Source of the DNA: an archaeon | GTDB taxonomy: Archaea > Nanobdellota > Nanobdellia > SCGC-AAA011-G17 > GW2011-AR17 | Direction: 5' to 3' | Length of the DNA stretch: 9,520 nucleotides | NCBI GenBank assembly: GCA_023245755.1 | Contig: JAHFJQ010000037.1 | Location: 1-9,520 of the forward strand | Shown here: piece by piece, positions 6,024-9,520 of the stretch | Numbering within the stretch: the first letter of the stretch is position 1 | Layout of the letters: every line of letters starts with the position of its first letter | Made by a program: the position numbers and the translations under genes | Notes under the pieces: model-generated | Told to the model about the DNA's origin: nothing | What the model saw: the letters and a program-made list of their open reading frames with translations, nothing else | Databases searched by the model: none

Positions 6024-6947
6024 CTACTCTTCCTCTAACTTCAATTTCTTAATCTTATCCTTAAGATTTAATTTTTTCAGAAGTTCCTTATATCTATTCC
6101 TGATAGTTACCTCAGTAACACCAGCTATGTCTGCTACCTCTCGTTGTGTTCTTTTTTCGTTATTAATTAAAGCTGCTACATACAAAGAAGCTGCAGCTAT
6201 TCCTGTTGGTCCTCTTCCAGATGTTAACTCTGAATTCTGAGCCATTTCTAAAATTTCTACAGCCTTACTTTGTGTATCTGCACTTAATCGTAATGCAGAA
6301 GCAAATCGTGGTATGTAATCAATAGGGTTAGAAGGCAAGATGCGAATACCTAATTCTCGTGTCACAAATCTATAGGTTCTTCCAATTTCTTTTTTATCAA
6401 TTCCAGAAGCTTCAGCAAGTTCATCTAGTGTTCTTGGAACTTCATGTCGTCTACATGCTGCATACAATGCTCCAGCAACAACAGATTCCATGGAACGTCC
6501 TCGTACGAGTCCTCGTTGAACTGCAAGAGTATATACTCGTGCACTTTCTTCTTCTACAGATTTAGGTAATTTTAAGTAAGAAGCTACTCGTTTCAATTCT
6601 GCAAGAGCTAATTTAAGGTTTCTTTCAATCGCAGTAGAGATTCTATATTGCCACTTTCTCAGTCGGAAATATTTGTTTTTTCCTTTCCCAGAAAGCCTAT
6701 AAATATCTTGTTTTTGTCCAACATCTGTACCAAGCCCTCTGTCATACTTAGTGTAGGTCATAGGCGCACCAGTACGACGTCGTTTATCAGAATCTTCAGA
6801 ATCAAACTCTCGCCATTCTTGGCCAAAGTCAATCATTTTATCTTCAATAACAAGACCACAACTACGGCAGATAACTTCTCCTTTATCCTTATTATGAGTA
6901 AGCTGTAAACCCCCGCATTCGGGACACTTTTTAATTGCTGATGCCAT
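6024..6947 (-). CDS. tfb: Transcription initiation factor B (TFB / TFIIB homologue)
   Basis: 307 aa, the usual length for archaeal TFB. It recruits RNA polymerase to the TBP-TATA complex, reads the BRE and helps open the promoter. N-terminal zinc ribbon with Cys 8, 11, 27, 30 (CPEC...CRSC). The B-reader/linker region is well conserved: GQEWREFDS (42-50), then KRRRTGAPMTYTKYDRGL (55-72). Two cyclin-like repeats follow: about 105-200 (VYTLAVQRGLVRGRSMESVVAGALYAACRR is typical) and about 206-295, the second with a BRE-reading helix-turn-helix (RTQREVADIAGVTEVTIRNRY). A basic C-terminal tail (KDKIKKLKLEEE) ends the protein. All expected elements are present, so it should be functional. The start is fixed by the zinc ribbon at residue 8. 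Only this TFB is visible in the window; other paralogues cannot be excluded. The 100-aa gene follows closely. Confidence 0.97.
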   Translation of the reverse strand: MASAIKKCPECGGLQLTHNKDKGEVICRSCGLVIEDKMIDFGQEWREFDSEDSDKRRRTGAPMTYTKYDRGLGTDVGQKQDIYRLSGKGKNKYFRLRKWQYRISTAIERNLKLALAELKRVASYLKLPKSVEEESARVYTLAVQRGLVRGRSMESVVAGALYAACRRHEVPRTLDELAEASGIDKKEIGRTYRFVTRELGIRILPSNPIDYIPRFASALRLSADTQSKAVEILEMAQNSELTSGRGPTGIAAASLYVAALINNEKRTQREVADIAGVTEVTIRNRYKELLKKLNLKDKIKKLKLEEE

Positions 6948-6985
6948 GTATGAACAAAACCTTTATATAGCAGACTCAGAACTAA

Positions 6986-6993
6986 CTTATAAG
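6986..6993 (-). promoter_or_regulatory. Probable TATA box of the tfb gene
   Basis: Minus strand CTTATAAG, centred about 42 nt before the ATG, predicting a start site near 6964 and a leader of about 17 nt. A second TATA-like stretch at 6961-6970 (CTATATAAAG) is only about 19 nt from the ATG, too close for the standard distance if translation starts at 6947. Confidence 0.45.
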
Positions 6994-7030
6994 CTTTTCG
7001 GTATTGAAATGAGTTTATCGAGGAGAATAT

Positions 7031-7411
7031 TTACTTAACCAAAATCCCTTGAAGAACACCAACTTGGCCTGGTCGTGAAGTAATTTTAACTTTTCCCTTA
7101 ACAGTTTCTACAACAGCACCCTTAGTCATAATATTTCTTCTCACATAATGCCTATTTGCATTATTTTCAACAATAGTCTTAATGGTTTCATGAGAATATT
7201 TCTTTGTTTTAGGATCATAGACATGGATAACATTTGCAGAAAGGATTTTTTGTTTTGTAGATGCACCTACACCACGAAGAGTTTTTACCTTCTTCTCACC
7301 AAGTTTTGTAAGCGTAGCTGGCCCTCTTATTTCAAAAACCCTCTTCTTTCTATACTCTTGATATCTTCCACCAGTAACTTTTCTTTTAGATCTATGAGAT
7401 GTTAAAGCCAT
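7031..7411 (-). CDS. rps8e: Small-subunit ribosomal protein S8e
   Basis: 126 aa, close to the family length of about 125-130 in archaea. It is a component of the 30S subunit in archaea (eS8 in eukaryotes) and is absent from bacteria. Diagnostic parts: HRSKRKVTGGRYQEYRKKR near the N-terminus (7-25), TKLGEKKVKTLRG at 36-48, VYDPKTKKY at 64-72, VENNANRHYVRRNIMTKGAVVET at 79-101, and TSRPGQVGVLQGIL near the C-terminus. The open frame extends upstream to 7570, but the family starts at the MALTSHRSK methionine (7411), and a TATA box lies 26 nt from that ATG. The longer start would run through its own promoter and the divergent neighbour gene, so it is rejected. Confidence 0.95.
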   Translation of the reverse strand: MALTSHRSKRKVTGGRYQEYRKKRVFEIRGPATLTKLGEKKVKTLRGVGASTKQKILSANVIHVYDPKTKKYSHETIKTIVENNANRHYVRRNIMTKGAVVETVKGKVKITSRPGQVGVLQGILVK

Positions 7412-7433
7412 AACAGTCTGGAAAAATCCTTCA

Positions 7434-7441
7434 TTTAAATA
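7434..7441 (-). promoter_or_regulatory. TATA box of the S8e gene
   Basis: Minus strand TATTTAAA, centred about 26 nt before the ATG at 7411, so the S8e mRNA should be leaderless. It lies only 19 nt from the TATA box of the divergent 107-aa gene. Confidence 0.65.
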
Positions 7442-7460
7442 GATTTGCTTTTTAGAAACA

Positions 7461-7468
7461 TTTTTATA
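7461..7468 (+). promoter_or_regulatory. TATA box of the 107-aa gene
   Basis: Plus strand TTTTTATA, centred about 26 nt before the ATG at 7491, predicting a leaderless mRNA. Together with the S8e box it forms a compact divergent promoter of 79 bp. Confidence 0.55.
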
Positions 7469-7490
7469 GCCCAGATAAATCCGCAAAAAG

Positions 7491-7814
7491 ATGATAACCT
7501 TACGAGGAGCTATAGTCGAAAGAGAATATACACAAATAATAAGGCCAACAGAAAGACTAGGACAGTGCACACCTTGGGAAGACGCAACAATATATACTAT
7601 TAGAGGAAAAGAAGAAGGCTATGTTATACTTGGAAAAAAACGAGGAAGTGAATTTCCACAAAGAGGAGACATTATAGAACTAAGCTATGGACCCATTCAG
7701 CCTCAAGAAATGACAACCGGTGAAGAAAGACTACTCATTCTGCTTGAAGGAATAGAAATAATCCAAAAGGCTCCAAAGAATGGCTTAGAAAGACTTCTCG
7801 AACACATATTCTAA
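7491..7814 (+). CDS. Unknown 107-aa protein, divergent from S8e
   Basis: 107 aa, not recognised. It starts MITLRGAIVEREYTQIIRP and ends GLERLLEHIF. The pattern of alternating hydrophobic residues (ATIYTIRG, GYVILGKKRG, RGDIIELSYG) suggests a small beta-barrel-like core of about 70 residues followed by one or two amphipathic helices (EERLLILLEGIEII, LERLLEHIF). There are no membrane segments, signal peptide, or metal-binding Cys pairs (single Cys at 26). The RGDIIEL turn is reminiscent of small OB/SH3-like proteins, but that is only an impression. A TATA box 26 nt upstream of the ATG and uniform codon use support a real gene. It stands between S8e and the Sm-like/L37e pair, so a role near ribosomes or RNA is conceivable but unproven. 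Confidence 0.78.
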   Translation: MITLRGAIVEREYTQIIRPTERLGQCTPWEDATIYTIRGKEEGYVILGKKRGSEFPQRGDIIELSYGPIQPQEMTTGEERLLILLEGIEIIQKAPKNGLERLLEHIF

Positions 7815-7823
7815 AAAGAAAGT

Positions 7824-7831
7824 CTTAAATA
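7824..7831 (+). promoter_or_regulatory. TATA box of the Sm-like/L37e transcription unit
   Basis: CTTAAATA, 10 nt behind the stop of the 107-aa gene. It predicts a start site near 7853 and a leader of about 28 nt, long enough to carry the Shine-Dalgarno site at 7869-7873. Confidence 0.5.
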
Positions 7832-7868
7832 CTATTTCACGTTTTGTCATACCAATTTTATTTTATTT

Positions 7869-7873
7869 GGAGG
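7869..7873 (+). promoter_or_regulatory. Canonical Shine-Dalgarno site of the Sm-like gene
   Basis: GGAGG, 7 nt before the ATG at 7881. It is the only textbook ribosome binding site seen in the window, in contrast to the mostly leaderless genes around it, and it fixes the start codon. Confidence 0.8.
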
Positions 7874-7880
7874 AAAAAAT

Positions 7881-8105
7881 ATGGAAACAGACCGTCCTTT
7901 AGACGCATTAAATGAAGCACGAGGTCATCGTGTAGTTGTAGAATTAAAAAACAAAGTACAATTAATTGGAAAACTCAAAGCATTTGACATTCACATTAAT
8001 ACAGTTCTTGATGACGCAGAAGAGTGGGAAAATGGAACCATGAAAAGAAAGCTAGGAAAAGCATTCATTCGTGGAGACACAATTATCCTCATCTCACCTG
8101 CATAA
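7881..8105 (+). CDS. Archaeal Sm-like (LSm/SmAP) RNA-binding protein
   Basis: 74 aa, the normal size for archaeal SmAP. These proteins form rings (usually heptamers) that bind U-rich RNA and take part in RNA metabolism. Sm1 motif at 16-47: HRVVVELKNKVQLIGKLKAFD, then the DIHIN signature with Asp36, His38 and Asn40. Sm2 motif at about 59-73: GKAFIRGDTIILISP, with IRGD giving Arg64. By family knowledge the His, Asn and Arg positions line the uridine-binding pocket, and all are present. The strong Shine-Dalgarno site GGAGG fixes the start. The gene is followed after 13 nt by L37e. This Sm-L37e pairing is widespread in archaea and supports both calls. Confidence 0.96.
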   Translation: METDRPLDALNEARGHRVVVELKNKVQLIGKLKAFDIHINTVLDDAEEWENGTMKRKLGKAFIRGDTIILISPA

Positions 8106-8118
8106 GAAGAAATAGACC

Positions 8119-8295
8119 ATGACAAAAGGCCAATCAAGTATGGGGATTAAGTCCAAGAAGGACATACATATCCCTTGCCGAAGATGTGGACGAGCATCGT
8201 ACCATAAAATTGATGGAGTTTGTTCTAGCTGTGGCTATGGCCGATCTGCAAAGCTTCGTTCCTATACATGGATGAAGCCAGGAAAAATCCGATAA
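8119..8295 (+). CDS. rpl37e: Large-subunit ribosomal protein L37e
   Basis: 58 aa; found by reading, since it is below common ORF cut-offs. The protein starts MTKGQSSMGIKSKKDIHIPC and ends YTWMKPGKIR. It carries the zinc ribbon of the family: Cys 20 and 23 (CRRC), Cys 35 and 38 (CSSC), with GRASYH and GYGRSAKLRSYTW as further matches. eL37 binds 23S rRNA in the 50S subunit. It lies 13 nt behind the Sm-like gene on the same strand without its own TATA box, so the two are co-transcribed. There is no clear Shine-Dalgarno site before the ATG, so translation may be coupled to the upstream gene. An alternative ATG at residue 8 is less likely because the family conserves the KGxxSMG start. Confidence 0.95.
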   Translation: MTKGQSSMGIKSKKDIHIPCRRCGRASYHKIDGVCSSCGYGRSAKLRSYTWMKPGKIR

Positions 8296-8296
8296 A

Positions 8297-8304
8297 TTTT
8301 TTTT
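8297..8304 (+). terminator. T8 tract after L37e
   Basis: Eight T start one base after the L37e stop codon and end 6 nt before the next ATG. U-rich tracts terminate archaeal transcription, so this may end or attenuate the Sm-like/L37e transcript. The next gene would then depend on read-through. Confidence 0.45.
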
Positions 8305-8310
8305 ACAACA

Positions 8311-8607
8311 ATGCAAGACTTCTATTTTTGTCCAAGAACACAACTTAGCGTTCATAGAGGCGATCATACTGTACATCCTACAGAGATGAAGGAATTACGA
8401 GTAAGAGACCTACTTGAGCATAGAGTGCATGCATTTGGACAACCAGTACAAGTTGAACGTGTTGGAGAGGATAGAGCGCGCTTTGTATTCAGAGGAATAG
8501 ACCATAACAAAACCTACGGGCATGATGAACCTGCAGCAAATCTTCTTCAAGGAGTAGTGCATCTTGGAACCTATTATGATAAAGCCTCAGGTCAATTTTA
8601 TTTCTAA
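8311..8607 (+). CDS. Unknown 98-aa protein behind L37e
   Basis: 98 aa, not recognised. It starts MQDFYFCPRTQLSVHRGDH and ends YYDKASGQFYF. It is soluble-looking, with no signal peptide or membrane segment. It is rich in His (8 by count: positions near 15, 18, 22, 37, 40, 65, 71 and 84), with one Cys at 7. Strands are suggested at QVERVGEDRARFVFRG and at the C-terminal aromatic end; a helix at MKELRVRDLLEHR. The HNKTYGHDEPAANLLQG segment is distinctive and would be a good search seed. The gap to L37e is only 15 nt and no TATA box lies at the leaderless distance, so it should be read from the Sm-like/L37e promoter, past a T8 tract. Codon use resembles the neighbours. A real gene is likely; function unknown. 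Confidence 0.75.
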   Translation: MQDFYFCPRTQLSVHRGDHTVHPTEMKELRVRDLLEHRVHAFGQPVQVERVGEDRARFVFRGIDHNKTYGHDEPAANLLQGVVHLGTYYDKASGQFYF

Positions 8608-8622
8608 AACAAAACCCCTGGA

Positions 8623-8637
8623 CACCCGGCACGGGTG
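8623..8637 (+). repeat. GC-rich hairpin CACCCG-GCA-CGGGTG
   Basis: A perfect 6-bp stem with a 3-nt loop inside a GC-rich island (about 8615-8644) in otherwise AT-rich DNA, 15 nt behind the 98-aa gene and 9 nt before the TATA box of the endonuclease gene. No T run follows, so it is not a standard terminator. The rest of the 69-nt spacer holds only that TATA box. Confidence 0.6.
8629..8637 (+). repeat. Imperfect copy of the tRNA-Leu 5' end
   Basis: GCACGGGTG here matches the first nine bases of the tRNA-Leu gene at 9302-9310 (GCGCGGGTG) at 8 of 9 positions, same orientation. The two copies bracket the endonuclease gene. It could be an insertion footprint or a coincidence within the hairpin; see findings. 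Confidence 0.35.
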
Positions 8638-8646
8638 CGCGCAGAA

Positions 8647-8656
8647 CTTTTAAAGG
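8647..8656 (+). promoter_or_regulatory. TATA box of the LAGLIDADG endonuclease gene
   Basis: CTTTTAAAGG, centred about 25-26 nt before the ATG at 8677, fitting a leaderless transcript. The endonuclease therefore has its own promoter and does not depend on a host intron. Confidence 0.6.
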
Positions 8657-8676
8657 ATATTTTCTTCTAAAAGAAT

Positions 8677-9345
8677 ATGATTCTAAACGCAGATCTTGTA
8701 TACTTAGTGGGAGCTATTTACGGAGATGGATATATTAGAGATGGGGTCAAGTCTAGAAATGATCTATCTAGAGAATATAAAATTGGTTTTGAACTTTCTG
8801 ATATCCAATATTTAGAACTTGTTATTCTCCCTATTTTTAAGAGCATTATAGAGACAAGAAGTAAAGTACATACAAGACAAAGGAAAAACAAAGAAAAGAC
8901 AGGAATATTACAAATTAGAAACAAAAAACTCTACTTGTATCTAACTGAAGAAGTAAAAACCGTAAAAGGAAAGAAACCAAAGAGCTTAGATGTCCCAGAA
9001 AAAATAAAAGAATTACCATTAGAGTTACAGAAAGAGTTCATTGCGGGATATTTTGACACAGATGGAGGCTTTAGAAACAATAGTTTGGGCCTTTCTTCAA
9101 AGAGCGAATCTATGAGAGATTATTTTTGTAAGACGCTTGAAGAATGTAATGTAGAGTACAGTAAAGATTCTTGGTTTAACAAAAAATACAAAGAAATATA
9201 CTTTGGAGCAAGAATAAAAAAGAGTTCTATAGATACATTTTTAAATGTTCTAAAATTACGAAATCATGAGAAAATAGCAAGAATTCATGCTAGATACTCA
9301 TGCGCGGGTGTCGGAGCGGTCAAACGAGCTAGGCTTAGGACCTAG
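8677..9345 (+). CDS. Free-standing LAGLIDADG endonuclease-like protein
   Basis: 222 aa. Two LAGLIDADG-type helices: LVGAIYGDGYI at 10-20 (acid Asp17) and FIAGYFDTDGGF at 121-132 (acid Asp129). This is the two-motif layout of monomeric homing endonucleases, which cut long DNA sites; some relatives act as RNA maturases or WhiA-like regulators. The ends of the domains are basic (KVHTRQRKNKEK near 63-74). Both catalytic acids are kept, so it may be active. It is not inside an intein or a visible intron: it has its own TATA box, and the tRNA next to it is unbroken. Its last 14 codons and its stop (TAG, followed by a second TAG) lie inside the tRNA-Leu gene. It is the most AT- and Lys-rich gene on this strand, which fits a mobile origin. 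Target site unknown. Confidence 0.85.
   Translation: MILNADLVYLVGAIYGDGYIRDGVKSRNDLSREYKIGFELSDIQYLELVILPIFKSIIETRSKVHTRQRKNKEKTGILQIRNKKLYLYLTEEVKTVKGKKPKSLDVPEKIKELPLELQKEFIAGYFDTDGGFRNNSLGLSSKSESMRDYFCKTLEECNVEYSKDSWFNKKYKEIYFGARIKKSSIDTFLNVLKLRNHEKIARIHARYSCAGVGAVKRARLRT
9238..9245 (+). promoter_or_regulatory. Candidate TATA box of tRNA-Leu, inside the endonuclease gene
   Basis: TTTTTAAA within ATTTTTAAATG, 64-57 nt before the tRNA. It would start transcription near 9268 and leave a leader of about 34 nt for RNase P. Other AT-rich stretches nearby are possible, and the call rests only on spacing and sequence. Confidence 0.3.
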
Positions 9346-9385
9346 TAGCTTAGTGCTTACGCAGGTTCAAATCCTGTCCCGCGCA
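9302..9385 (+). tRNA. tRNA-Leu, anticodon UAG
   Basis: Complete class II tRNA of 84 nt without encoded CCA. Acceptor stem GCGCGGG (9302-9308) pairs with CCCGCGC (9378-9384); discriminator A at 9385, as expected for Leu. D-stem TCG/CGA with loop GAGCGGTCAAA. Anticodon stem CTAGG/CCTAG around loop CTTAGGA, giving anticodon TAG (reads CUA and probably other CUN codons). A long variable region of about 15 nt, with a short AGC/GCT stem, marks it as class II. T-arm GCAGG-TTCAAAT-CCTGT. No intron. Its first 44 nt overlap the 3' end of the endonuclease gene on the same strand. All stems pair well, so the gene should be functional. Confidence 0.96.
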
Positions 9386-9409
9386 TTCTTATTAAGTCAT
9401 AAAGAAAGA

Positions 9410-9520
9410 TTAAGAGTTAAATCCTTCTTTAATTTCTGCAATTTTTTCATCTAAAGTCCCATGATGAAATGCATCTTCATCATAGTTATAGAACTCCTTC
9501 AATATAGGTATAGGCTTCGG
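9410..9520 (-). CDS. C-terminal end of an unrecognised protein (cut by window edge)
   Basis: The minus strand from the right edge is open in only one frame for 36 codons and ends with TAA at 9410-9412. The peptide runs PKPIPILKEFYNY, continues DEDAFHHGTLDEK and ends IAEIKEGFNS. It is acidic, with a likely C-terminal amphipathic helix, and looks like a natural protein end rather than a random frame. The other two minus frames meet stops within the first part. It converges with the tRNA-Leu gene across a 24-nt gap. Family not recognised; the rest of the gene lies beyond the window. Confidence 0.6.
   Translation of the reverse strand, partial: PKPIPILKEFYNYDEDAFHHGTLDEKIAEIKEGFNS

Noticed and set aside
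6961..6970. CTATATAAAG as the tfb TATA box
   Set aside because: It is only about 19 nt from the ATG, so the start site would fall inside the coding region. The box at 6986-6993 fits better, though an in-between arrangement cannot be fully excluded.
7412..7570. N-terminal extension of the S8e frame by 53 residues (ATG at 7570)
   Set aside because: The S8e family begins at the methionine at 7411. The extension runs through the S8e TATA box and over the start of the divergent 107-aa gene, and has no family similarity.
8134..8376. Minus-strand frame of 80 codons over L37e
   Set aside because: Antisense shadow of L37e and the start of the 98-aa gene; the zinc-ribbon reading on the plus strand is unambiguous.
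8612..8644. GC-rich island as half of a split tRNA, with the endonuclease lying in a tRNA intron
   Set aside because: The tRNA-Leu at 9302-9385 is complete on its own, and the island contains neither a D-arm nor a T-arm consensus.

Overview
The window is chromosomal DNA from an AT-rich archaeon. Evidence: a complete transcription factor B (TFB), archaeal/eukaryotic-type ribosomal proteins S8e and L37e, an archaeal Sm-like protein, a KaiC-like ATPase, and archaeal TATA boxes centred about 25-28 nt upstream of start codons (leaderless genes). Small gene size, very short spacers and single-pass surface proteins with Ser-rich stalks and short Lys-rich cytoplasmic tails suggest a DPANN-type lineage (for example Woesearchaeota/Pacearchaeota-like). 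That placement is inference only.

Left part (1-5659, all minus strand): a cell-envelope block. It holds the N-terminal end of a KaiC/RecA-fold ATPase (cut by the window edge), a 213-aa single-pass membrane protein with a His-rich tail, a 543-aa surface protein with about 21 N-glycosylation sequons in its N-terminal half, a nucleotide-sugar dehydrogenase, and a 548-aa Cys-rich surface protein with MopE-type metal-binding repeats. The two neighbouring surface proteins (213 and 543 aa) share an extracellular module with the same Asp-rich loop. Most of these genes have their own TATA box, so they look like adjacent single transcription units rather than one operon.

Middle (5704-7411, minus strand): a 100-aa unknown protein directly behind TFB (17-nt gap, probably co-transcribed), then ribosomal protein S8e. 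A 79-bp divergent promoter region (7412-7490) separates S8e from the plus-strand genes.

Right part (7491-9520): a 107-aa unknown protein, the pair Sm-like protein + L37e, a 98-aa unknown protein, then a free-standing LAGLIDADG endonuclease gene whose 3' end (14 codons plus stop) lies inside a tRNA-Leu(UAG) gene. The 5' end of that tRNA has a short imperfect copy just upstream of the endonuclease promoter, which may mark an insertion. The window ends in the C-terminal part of an unrecognised minus-strand gene. L37e (58 aa), the partial genes at both edges and the tRNA are below usual ORF-length cut-offs and were found by direct reading.

No stretch longer than 100 bases lacks a gene. No CRISPR array, IS element or rRNA was seen.
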